This document shows, one piece after another, positions 56,141 to 64,000 of a stretch of DNA of 64,000 bases. The notes under the pieces are model-generated. The model made no database searches and was not told where the DNA came from. It was given only the letters and a program-made list of their open reading frames with translations. How positions within the stretch are numbered: the stretch's first letter is position 1; every line of letters starts with the position of its first letter. The translations under genes were made by a program, and so were the position numbers. Source of the DNA: Asterochloris sp. CNOR1 (lineage: Eukaryota > Chlorophyta > Trebouxiophyceae > Trebouxiales > Trebouxiaceae); contig OZ017764.1 of NCBI GenBank assembly GCA_963969365.1, forward strand, positions 1 to 64,000. Direction: 5' to 3'.

Positions 56141-58069
56141 ATGGGACAAAAAATTAACCCTATCTCTTTAAGGTTGCAAAAGACCAATAGAAGATATGAC
56201 TCCTCGTGGTACAGTAATTACCATTACGGTGAACTGTTTCTCTTTGATCTAAAGGTTAGAGATTATTTAGAACGAATCTTGAAACAGCTCAACTATCCAG
56301 AGGGCCGTGCTTTAATTAGTCATTTCTCCAAGGGTTCTAAAATAAATCTCTTTGCTTTTAATCCCACTTCCTCCCGCCAACAAAAATTGGGCGCTTTTGG
56401 TTTGAAAGGTGGTGTGCGACTTGGTGCGAAGGGTCACACCCTTACGCACAAGCAAGAACGCCAGCGAAAACTATCGCCTGTCCTTGCTAAAAGCTTTGAA
56501 CACAGGAACGAGTTGAAAAGGCCGTTAAAAGCTTTGAGCAGCAAGAGCAAAGCACTTTCAATCGATCAAGAAGTCTTGTTAGTAAATCAAGTGACCCTTC
56601 GCACGGTCACGTGTTCTGAAAAAAAAAACAGTGACCGTGACCCTTCGCACGGTCACTTGCTAGGCACAAGCTTTAAGCAAAACGCTAACAAGACTGGCAA
56701 CAAATGGAATCCTTTTTTACCATACCTTGCGTTGTCTTGGTACGCGTGCGAAGCCAGAATCCCTTGGCTCGGGATTCTGGCTTCGCACGCGAAGCAGGAC
56801 AAGTTTTCAATCTTCGATGAGAAAACTCATGGTGATCTTCTTCTACGTGCAAAGCAAGTCGCAAAGCAAGATGCATTGCTTGTGCCTAGCAAAGCACGTG
56901 GAGCCAAATTGAATGATTTGGGAAGAAAAACTTTTTTCTCTGTTAATGATTCCTTGTTTTTAAAACCTTATCTTTCGTGCGTAGCAAAGCAACAGGCACA
57001 TAACACGGGTGACCCGTCAAGCACAAGCTTTAAGCAAGTGTTCAATGCGAGCAACTTGTTGCTATACTACGTGCGAAGCAATAAGCAAAGCAATAAGCAA
57101 AGCAAGACGAGCAAAGAAATTCCTTTTTGCTACGCATCAGGTACCAAGTGTGTTCCTTCTGACTGGCAACACAACGGTTCACACTTGGTACCTTTTTTTG
57201 CTTTAAAGGATACTTTGAACCCTTCTTACTTACTCAAAACAAAGAGATTGAGAGACTCGTGTTTTGCTCTGCACATGCAACAAGAGAATTGTGCAAGCCT
57301 AACACAATGCTTTGCGACCGAAGGTAGTGTTGCTTCGCACACCCGTACGCACAAGCAACAAGTGGTTTCAAAAACACTCTCTCTTTGGTACCAAAGAGCC
57401 CAAGGTTCAACCCACCCTATTTTAGTATCCCTTGGTGCAGATAAGAAAACAATCCCTTTCTTGACTAAAGAAACTACCTTCGCGACCGAAAAGAGTAAAG
57501 CGGTTGCCAAAAGTAACCCTTACGTGACCGTGCGAAGGGTGACCAATAAGCAAAGCAAAACGTCCGAGCGAAGGGCGGAAAACAGATTGCTCGTACCACT
57601 AGCAACAAGTTGCTTCCCGTTAAGCACAAGCTTTAAGCAAAAGCAACAATCATTTTCTTGCCATAGGCACGAAAACTCTCTTTATAGATGTCACGTAGAA
57701 GGCGTGTTGGACCAACAGACAGGAAGCTCAGTGAAACTGGTACCTTTTCAAGTGTCTACAGAAAAGCAAAGTGCTTTGTTCTTGGCTCAAGAAGTGGTTT
57801 ACTTTCTGGAGAAAAGAGTTTCTTTTCGAAAGATAAAAGACCAAATCTTAAAGGAATTGAAAAACAGTAAAATCATTAAGGGAGTACGGATTACCTGTTC
57901 AGGGCGTGTGGGGGGTAAATCTAAGAAAGCACAAAAAGCTAAAACAGAAACGGTAAAACAAGGTCAAACCTCCTTGGGTGTTTTTTCCTCGAAAATTGAT
58001 TTTGCACAAAAGAGTGCTTTAACCAGTTTTGGCCTTATTGGGGTTAAGGTTTGGATTTGTTTTTACTAA
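56141..58069 (+). CDS. rps3: ribosomal protein S3 with a very large repeat-encoded middle
   Basis: uS3 forms part of the mRNA entry site of the small subunit. The N-terminus MGQKINPISLRLQKTNRRYD followed by SSWYSNYHYGELF is typical. The C-terminal domain (about residues 555-642) with IIKGVRITCSGRVGGKSKKA and SALTSFGLIGVKVWICFY is equally clear. Between them about 450 residues contain repeat words in frame: GTGACC hairpins read as VTLRTVTC and SDRDPSHGH, and ATTC-rich and AGCAACAAG words. A 20-bp-arm palindrome lies at 56744-56790. Plant mitochondrial S3 also has a long middle, so some extra length is normal. The frame is open for 642 codons without a stop. Confidence 0.93.
   Translation: MGQKINPISLRLQKTNRRYDSSWYSNYHYGELFLFDLKVRDYLERILKQLNYPEGRALISHFSKGSKINLFAFNPTSSRQQKLGAFGLKGGVRLGAKGHTLTHKQERQRKLSPVLAKSFEHRNELKRPLKALSSKSKALSIDQEVLLVNQVTLRTVTCSEKKNSDRDPSHGHLLGTSFKQNANKTGNKWNPFLPYLALSWYACEARIPWLGILASHAKQDKFSIFDEKTHGDLLLRAKQVAKQDALLVPSKARGAKLNDLGRKTFFSVNDSLFLKPYLSCVAKQQAHNTGDPSSTSFKQVFNASNLLLYYVRSNKQSNKQSKTSKEIPFCYASGTKCVPSDWQHNGSHLVPFFALKDTLNPSYLLKTKRLRDSCFALHMQQENCASLTQCFATEGSVASHTRTHKQQVVSKTLSLWYQRAQGSTHPILVSLGADKKTIPFLTKETTFATEKSKAVAKSNPYVTVRRVTNKQSKTSERRAENRLLVPLATSCFPLSTSFKQKQQSFSCHRHENSLYRCHVEGVLDQQTGSSVKLVPFQVSTEKQSALFLAQEVVYFLEKRVSFRKIKDQILKELKNSKIIKGVRITCSGRVGGKSKKAQKAKTETVKQGQTSLGVFSSKIDFAQKSALTSFGLIGVKVWICFY
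56744..56790. repeat. 20-bp-arm perfect hairpin inside rps3
   Basis: The arms 56744-56763 and 56771-56790 are exact reverse complements around the 7-nt loop TTGGCTC. Inner parts of the arms (CCAGAATCCC) are not common repeat words. It is translated in frame within rps3. Confidence 0.93.
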
Positions 58070-59230
58070 TTGCATTCCATTTGTAGCCTGTGCGAATTCT
58101 CTTGTTGCTTGTGTTGCTTGGCTTACAATAAGCAATAAGCAAAGGCAAATGGAGCAAGGACGTACTTTTTGGGCAAATTACAATTCACTTGTTGCTAGTT
58201 ACGTGCAAAGCAATAAAGGGTACCAAGAAGCAACACGTGACCCAATTCTCTTGTTGCTAGTAGGATGCACGGTCACGCAATTGCTAGTGCTGCGCTGTGC
58301 TACTACCTTCGGTCGACCGTGACCGTGATGCTTCGCACGGTCACGGTCACCAATAAGCGTAGCAGGCAAGAAAAGCGCAATTGTGACCCAGAGCAAGAAG
58401 CAACACGCGCAAGAAAAAAGCAAAAAGCACAAGTAATGGCTTAAGCAACTTGTTGCTGATCTTGCTTTGCTGTGCGAGCGAAGCACGCAAAAAGGTAGAA
58501 GACCCTTCGCACCAAGTGTTCTGATTTACGAGCAGTAGTTAAAGCTTTACGTGACCGTGCTCTGCATCAACTTGTTACTAGTAGGATGCACGCAATCCCT
58601 AGCAACAAGTGAATTGTGCGTAGCAAGACGGGTGCTGTGCTTATTGCTTTGCGACCGAAGGTAGTATAGCAACAAGTTGCTTTACCATCACTAGCATTCG
58701 TGCAAAGCAATTCATTGGTTGCCCTTGTGCAAATTACTTGCGTGGTACGCTCGCACAAGCAAGGGCAGCACTTGCTTTGCTCTGCACGCAAAGAACAAAA
58801 ACACTTGGAAGATAGGAACGGGTCTGCTTTTGCGGCCTTGACACTTGTGTCCTTGCTTGTGTTTTTTTTACCAAACGGAAGCACGTGGTACGGGTCAAGT
58901 AAACCTTCTCCCTACTAGCAACAAGAGAATTTACCAATTTCTAGTGTTGCTTCGCATGCAACCACTACGTGACCGTGACCGTGCGAAGGGTCACGGTCAA
59001 CAAGGATATTTTGCTCTGCTTATTGCTTCGCTGTGCTACCTTCGGTTAGAAGGGCGCAAGAAGTACGTATAGCAACAAGAGAATTCGCACTACTCTCTTC
59101 TTGCGTGGTACGCTTATTGTAAGCCAAGCAACACTACCTGCGGTCAGCACAGCGAAGCAAGTCGCGAAGCAATCCCTTTGCACCCGTAGCAACAAGTTGC
59201 TCGTCAAAAACTAAACCACTTCAAGTTTTC
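58070..59230. repeat. repeat mosaic upstream of nad2
   Basis: No gene is seen. GTGACC hairpins lie near 58315-58350 (with an A-for-C change in one half, GTGATGC) and 58971-59000. Confidence 0.75.
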
Positions 59231-60949
59231 ATGTTACAAGATTCAATTAACAAACCACTTCTTACTCAGGTGTACGAGTTACCTATTTTGATAAAAAACA
59301 ATTTCTCCCATTTTTCATTCAATTCTTTGATTTTTGAAAATGATATAAAAGGCGTTTTTCCAGAGGTTTTCTTGGTGAGTGTTACCTTACTCCTTCTTAT
59401 GTATGGAGTAGTCCTCACAACCTCAAAAAGTCAAAAGTACCCCCTTTTAGTTGGCAATGTGAGTGGATTAAGCCTTCTTTCCCTTTTCTTTGTTTTGCTT
59501 TTACTGGCTAACAATCCCCTAAAACACGGGTTTCTGTTTTACAACACCCTTTTCTTGGATTCATCCACTTTTTTCGCTAAATGGCTAGTGGTTTGTGGCA
59601 CCTTTTTTAGCCTTTTAATTGCTCTAGATTACATAAAATTAGAAGGGTTAAACAGCTTTGAGTTTGTGATATTGTACTTGCTTTCACTGTCAAGTATGAT
59701 GTTTTTGATTTCTTCTGCAGACTTTCTTTCAATGTACCTAGGAATAGAATTCCAAAGTTTGTGTTTTTATGTGATCGCCGCTTTAAAAAGAGACTCTGAA
59801 TTTTCTACGGAAGCGGGTTTGAAATACTTTATTCTAGGAGCCTTTTCCTCTGGCCTTCTTCTTTTCGGTATATCCCTTATCTATGGATTTACTGGAACTA
59901 CTTCTTTTACGGAGTGTAGCAAGTTGTTTGCTTGCGGTGGCTCTGCCTCTGAATTCTTTTCCTTCAGGGGATGCCAACTAGGTATGATCTTCATTATAGT
60001 AGGCTTTCTGTTTAAGTTAACCGCCTTCCCTTTTCACATGTGGGCGCCTGATGTTTACGAGGGAGCCCCTACTCCTGTAACAGCCTTTTTCTCAATAGCG
60101 CCGAAAGTCTCTGTGTTGGCAATCTTTGTGCGTTTGTTTTTAGAAGGTTTTTATGATTTCTTTCTATCCTGGCAGAAAATTCTTATCTTCTCGAGTATAG
60201 GGTCTATGATCTTAGGAGCGCTTGCCGCTATGTCTCAAAACAAGATTAAAAGACTTTTAGCTTATAGCTCTATTGGACACGTAGGTTACATGCTTGTAGG
60301 TCTTTGCTGTGGAACGGTGGAAGGTATCCAAGCCCTTCTGATCTATCTTGTAATCTATTTAGTAATCACAGTCAACATTTTTGCGATTATTTTGTTACCT
60401 GTGAAAAGAGTGGCAACCCTTGGAAACTCTTCTTATTCCTTAACGCACAACCCAAGCAAAGGTGTTGCTTCAAATAGAGTTGCTTTGCACCACAAGCAAC
60501 CTGTTGGAACTTCGGTCGAAGCAGAAACAAAAAGCCCTATCTTGTCGGAGAAGGGACGTCTCAAATATACTACTGATTTGGCTCTAATGGCCAAGACAAA
60601 CCCGTTAGTGGCTTTCAACCTCACTCTTACAATGTTTTCAATTGCAGGAATACCACCACTTGCAGGATTTTACAGTAAGGCTTATCTTTTTTTCGCAGCG
60701 ATGAGCAGTGGACAATTCCTATTAGCTGTTGTGGGTGTTGTAACAAGTGTAATAAGCTGTTTTTACTACATAAGGTTAGTGAAAATCATGTATTTTGAAA
60801 CACCCCGAAATTGGCTATCCTTTAAAAGGGTACCTAAAGAGATAGGAATCACCTTAGGAAGTTGCTTGTTTTTTCTGCTCTTCTTTATTCTTTATCCATC
60901 GCCGCTATATTTGCTTACTCACAAGGTAGCTCTTGTCTTGTCTTTTTAA
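59231..60949 (+). CDS. nad2: NADH dehydrogenase subunit 2
   Basis: Nad2 is an antiporter-like proton-pumping subunit of complex I. The 572-residue protein has about 14 hydrophobic helices, the conserved FKLTAFPFHMWAPDVYEGAP (about residues 262-281) with its key lysine, KRLLAYSSIGHVGYMLVGL and NLTLTMFSIAGIPPLAGFYS. It is longer than the usual ~490-500. Most of the excess is at residues ~395-445, where a matrix loop contains repeat words (VALHHKQPVGTSVEA) in frame. The start ATG and the hydrophilic leader are typical of green-plant-lineage Nad2. Confidence 0.96.
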   Translation: MLQDSINKPLLTQVYELPILIKNNFSHFSFNSLIFENDIKGVFPEVFLVSVTLLLLMYGVVLTTSKSQKYPLLVGNVSGLSLLSLFFVLLLLANNPLKHGFLFYNTLFLDSSTFFAKWLVVCGTFFSLLIALDYIKLEGLNSFEFVILYLLSLSSMMFLISSADFLSMYLGIEFQSLCFYVIAALKRDSEFSTEAGLKYFILGAFSSGLLLFGISLIYGFTGTTSFTECSKLFACGGSASEFFSFRGCQLGMIFIIVGFLFKLTAFPFHMWAPDVYEGAPTPVTAFFSIAPKVSVLAIFVRLFLEGFYDFFLSWQKILIFSSIGSMILGALAAMSQNKIKRLLAYSSIGHVGYMLVGLCCGTVEGIQALLIYLVIYLVITVNIFAIILLPVKRVATLGNSSYSLTHNPSKGVASNRVALHHKQPVGTSVEAETKSPILSEKGRLKYTTDLALMAKTNPLVAFNLTLTMFSIAGIPPLAGFYSKAYLFFAAMSSGQFLLAVVGVVTSVISCFYYIRLVKIMYFETPRNWLSFKRVPKEIGITLGSCLFFLLFFILYPSPLYLLTHKVALVLSF

Positions 60950-61905
60950 GGTGAAGCAAGTAAACCTTCTCCCTACTAGCAACAAGTTGCATCCTACGGA
61001 CCCAATTGCTAGTGTTGCTTTGCATGCAAAGGAATTGCTTTGCTGTGCTACCTTCGGTTAGAAGCACGCAAGAAGAGAGTAAAGTCTTATAATGTAAACC
61101 TTTTTGTAGCAATTGTGTGCATCCTGACCGTGCGAAGGGTCACAGGACGCAACACGTGTAATATACTTGTAGTGCTGTGCGAAAAAAGCACGCAATTGCT
61201 TCGCACGCGCAACAAGCACAAGCAACTTGTCGCTAGCGTTGCGTCCGTAGGATGCACAAGAGCAAGAAGAAAGGACATTACGCATCACGCGCGAGTAAAT
61301 CACAACACTTGGTGACCCGTAGCACAGCACAAGCTTTCCTGTGCTTTGTGATGGTGAAGCAACTTGTTGCTAGTAGCACAGCACAACCTTCAAGCAAGTG
61401 CGGACCAAGTAGGGTCAATGCTTCGCACGTGATGCAGAGCAAGAAGGGTCACGTAAAACAAAGGACAGGACGGGACAAAACACACGTCTTACTATAGGCT
61501 TGTGTGACCCGTAGCAAGAAGCAACACTTGCTTTGTGAGCAAAGGCAAAAAACAGTTGCTTGCCTTCTTTGCCCCCTTTTTCCGCCCTTTTTTCGCACAG
61601 CACTACAAGCAGACGAAAAAAGCGACCCTACGCACCCGTCCGTAGGATACAATTGCTTTGCACTTGCTACGCACAACCTTTGCTAAAAGATTTTCGTGAC
61701 CCGTGACCGTGCGAAGGATCACGGTCACGCAAGACTTGTGTGCGAATTCTCTTGTTGCTGATCTTGCTTTGCGACCCAAGGTAGAAGTGACGGTGATGGT
61801 GCGAAGGGTCACGGTCACCAATAAGCGTAGCAAGACGCAACACGTTGCTTCGCACACAAGTTGCTTATATTAGGTAACCAAATAACACACAAATAAAAAA
61901 CTCTT
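60950..61905. repeat. repeat mosaic between nad2 and rpl16
   Basis: No gene is seen. It contains GTGACC words, and an imperfect hairpin near 61790-61820 in which one GACC repeat reads GACG. Confidence 0.72.
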
Positions 61906-62313
61906 ATGTTAACGCCTAAAAGATCAAAATATCGTAAACAGCAAAAAGGTAGATGTACGGGTATCAAAGAAAATACTAGCACCTTACAGTTTGGGCGGTA
62001 TGGTTTAAGGTCTTTAGAACCAGGACGGATCAGTGCAAGAGTGATAGAAGCTGTCCGCCGAGTAATGACCCGAAAATTCAAACGGACAGGGCAAATCTGG
62101 ATAAGAGTATTCCCAGATCATCCGGTTACCGCAAAACCAGCAGAAGTGAGAATGGGAAAAGGAAAAGGTAGCGTTTCCTATTGGGCCTGTAAAGTACAAT
62201 CTGGCCAGATACTCTATGAGATGGATGGGGTTTCCCTACAGACAGCGAGAAAGGGTTTTGCTTTAGCTTACCATAAACTACCAATTAAAACCGCTTTTAC
62301 CTACCAAGAATAG
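61906..62313 (+). CDS. rpl16: ribosomal protein L16
   Basis: uL16 lies near the peptidyl transferase centre and the A site. The 135-residue protein starts [20 protein letters not shown] and has the family segments [20 protein letters not shown] (about residues 37-56), [20 protein letters not shown] and [20 protein letters not shown]. It is normal in length and has no repeat words, unlike its neighbours rps3 and rps4. Confidence 0.97.
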   Translation: MLTPKRSKYRKQQKGRCTGIKENTSTLQFGRYGLRSLEPGRISARVIEAVRRVMTRKFKRTGQIWIRVFPDHPVTAKPAEVRMGKGKGSVSYWACKVQSGQILYEMDGVSLQTARKGFALAYHKLPIKTAFTYQE

Positions 62314-62474
62314 CAAAACAAAGCAAACGGCTTTTAAAAGCAACGTCTTGCTTCTTGCTCTTTCCGCCCTTCGCTTTTGGGAACCTTTATTGCTTTGCAC
62401 TTGCTCTTTGCCTGTGGCACGACCTTGCTTCGCACGTAACTAGCAACAAGTTCCTTAACCATCACCTGATTTTT

Positions 62475-64000
62475 ATGAAAAGAAAACCATTAAACAAATC
62501 ACGTTTCACTTACCTTAAACAGAACACACCACTTAATGTGGTTCCCGAAAAAAAACTAAAAAAAGCCGATTTGGCTGGTTTGATCGAGAACAGGGGAAAA
62601 TCACGCTTTAGAACAAAGAAATTGAGAGAGAGAGTAGAAACTTTAATAAGGTCAGACCTTGTGTTTAAGAACAAAACAAACGCTAGCAACAAAAGAATTG
62701 TACCATCACCCCTTACTTTGGTACGCACAACGTTCGTTCCACAGGCAAGAAACACTCTCAAAGCAAAATATCCTTTCCATCTCAATATGAACGCAAAACG
62801 TACCGTGCACTTGCTTGTGGTACTACCTTCGGTCGACCGTGACCGTGACCGTGCGAAGGGTCACGGTCACGGTCACGTAGTCAAGCAAGTAGGTAGCACA
62901 AGCGCAGCAAGTGTTGGTGTTGGTGTTGGTGTTGGTGTTGCTTCGCACCAACACCAACACCAACACCAACAAGCTTCTTGCTCTGGGTCTTCTACTACTA
63001 CGTGCGAAGCAATAAGCAAAGCAATAAGCGAAGCAATAAGCAAAGCACAAAGCAATTGCGTGCCTAGCAAAGCACACGAACAAAAGAAAATGGTAGAAAA
63101 AGATGAGATTGGTACCAAATACATTGTCAAAAGAACAGTATTAGGTTCAACAAGGATGTTTTCTAATACAAGGTTTAAAGTTCATTCCCAGGATTTAAAA
63201 CAACTTATTGAGGGAAGAGGGAGAAAGGTTTCCCCATATAAAGCTTGTCTTTTAGAGCGTAAAAAGTTGAGTTTGATTTACGGGAATTTAGGGTGGAGAG
63301 AGCTAAGAAAGTGTGTACTACAGAGTAAACACAAAAAAGGAGTAGCTTCCCCAAAAAGTGGGAATAAGAAAACAAGACCACAAACAAGCTCTCTTCCAGA
63401 GAATTTGATTACACTGTTAGAAAGCAGGCTGGACGTGGTTCTTTATCGTTGTCGTTTTTTCCCTTCTTTTTCTAGTTGCAAACAGGCAATTAACCATGGC
63501 AAGATTTTTGTAAACCACAGACAGGTAAGAATTGCGGGTCATCTTTTAAAGGGCGGAGATCTCATACAAGTAAACCCCCAATCTAAACAATCCTTACTTG
63601 TGGTACTACCTTCGGTCGACCGTGACCGTGATGCTTCGCACGGTCACGCGAGTAAATCAGAACACAAGCAATTCCAAAGGAATGCTACTAAAACATTTGT
63701 TCCTTGTCCTGGCTCTGCACGCAAAGAACAGGAACACGTGGTTTCTAAGAAAGCAAATTATCTGCTTGCTCTTGAAAATGAAAAGCAAAAAACTCTTTTG
63801 TATTTTCAAAACAAGATAAAATCGAGACCCTTTTCCCCTTTTCTTCCGTCTGCTTTGTTGACAAGATTTGACCCGTTACACCACTTTCCTTGGAATACAA
63901 AGCAAAAACCCAACCAGTTAAACAATACTACGTGCAAAGCAATAAGCAAAGCAATTGCTTTGCACAACAAACAAGATTATGGTTCTTGTTTTTTGCGCCC
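62475..64000 (+). CDS. rps4: ribosomal protein S4, partial at the window end, with repeat-encoded insertions
   Basis: uS4 is a primary small-subunit assembly protein. The frame runs from ATG 62475 to the window edge without a stop (508 codons). Its N-terminus MKRKPLNKSRFTYLK, the LRERVETLIRSDLVFKNK segment, YKACLLERKKLSLIYGNLGW and the S4 RNA-binding domain at residues ~309-366 (ENLITLLESRLDVVLYR to GHLLKGGDLIQV) support the call. Residues ~115-195 are translated repeats: a GTGACC hairpin (RDRDRAKGHGHGH), then a foldback microsatellite read as VGVGVGVGV and QHQHQHQ. Another repeat block follows the S4 domain. The true C-terminus lies beyond 64000. Confidence 0.92.
   Translation, partial: MKRKPLNKSRFTYLKQNTPLNVVPEKKLKKADLAGLIENRGKSRFRTKKLRERVETLIRSDLVFKNKTNASNKRIVPSPLTLVRTTFVPQARNTLKAKYPFHLNMNAKRTVHLLVVLPSVDRDRDRAKGHGHGHVVKQVGSTSAASVGVGVGVGVASHQHQHQHQQASCSGSSTTTCEAISKAISEAISKAQSNCVPSKAHEQKKMVEKDEIGTKYIVKRTVLGSTRMFSNTRFKVHSQDLKQLIEGRGRKVSPYKACLLERKKLSLIYGNLGWRELRKCVLQSKHKKGVASPKSGNKKTRPQTSSLPENLITLLESRLDVVLYRCRFFPSFSSCKQAINHGKIFVNHRQVRIAGHLLKGGDLIQVNPQSKQSLLVVLPSVDRDRDASHGHASKSEHKQFQRNATKTFVPCPGSARKEQEHVVSKKANYLLALENEKQKTLLYFQNKIKSRPFSPFLPSALLTRFDPLHHFPWNTKQKPNQLNNTTCKAISKAIALHNKQDYGSCFLR
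62835..62874. repeat. GTGACC hairpin with 8-nt loop inside rps4
   Basis: The arms 62835-62850 and 62859-62874 are exact reverse complements around the loop GTGCGAAG. It is the same element seen in dozens of spacers, here translated in frame. Confidence 0.95.
62913..62970. repeat. palindromic GTTGGT microsatellite hairpin inside rps4
   Basis: The arms 62913-62937 and 62946-62970 are exact reverse complements built from GTTGGT hexamers around the 8-nt loop TTGCTTCG. They are translated as VGVG and HQHQ runs. Confidence 0.95.

Overview
The window is about 64 kb of a mitochondrial genome, most probably from a chlorophyte green alga. It carries respiratory-chain genes (cox1, cob, nad2, nad3, nad4L, nad6, nad9), ATP synthase genes (atp6, atp8), tatC, bacterial-type ribosomal protein genes (rps3, rps4, rps10, rps19, rpl10, rpl16), both large rRNAs and nineteen tRNA genes. 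The tRNAs are bacterial-like with full cloverleaves. The code looks standard, because TGA, TAG and TAA all end real genes and Trp is TGG. Every recognised gene is on the + strand except tatC. cox2, cox3, atp9, nad1, nad4 and nad5 are absent and presumably lie outside the window; rps4 runs off the right edge.

Layout from left to right: seven tRNA genes in repeat-rich DNA (1-4159); rns followed almost directly by an initiator-type tRNA (5669-7555); two small unknown membrane ORFs and atp8 (9.1-11.3 kb); a second initiator tRNA and rnl with three group I introns (12.1-18.3 kb); an island between rnl and cox1 with a tyrosine recombinase, unknown ORFs, and wrecked copies of a DDE-type integrase and of the same tyrosine recombinase (18.4-26.6 kb); cox1 split by a group I intron with a LAGLIDADG ORF (27.1-30.0 kb); trnI(CAU), trnK, cob, nad3, nad9, trnG, trnP, atp6, nad6, nad4L and rps10 (30.7-44.5 kb); tatC on the minus strand; trnL, trnC, trnR, trnT, rps19, rpl10, trnI(GAU), rps3, nad2, rpl16 and rps4 (47.6-64.0 kb). 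trnP(UGG) and trnI(GAU) are each split in the anticodon arm by a roughly 2.1-2.3 kb group II intron with a clear domain V.

The most striking feature is the DNA between and inside the genes. Nearly all spacers are a mosaic of short dispersed words and perfect hairpins. They include a GTGACC-stem hairpin with an 8-nt loop that occurs in both orientations, AGCAACAAG words, a 'CCGCAGGTAGTGTTGCTTGG' word, a roughly 70-bp element and a 190-bp composite duplication. The same elements sit inside rRNA variable regions, inside introns, inside pseudogenes, and in frame inside rpl10, rps3, rps4, rps10, nad2 and the intron endonuclease ORF, where they are translated. Comparing the intact and broken recombinase copies shows the elements arriving as insertions, one of them a hairpin with 45-bp arms.

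Functionally the recognised genes supply parts of complexes I, III, IV and V, the mitoribosome and a Tat-type translocase. The recombinase island and the hairpin repeats look like the sources of genome expansion, but a mechanistic link between them is only an inference.
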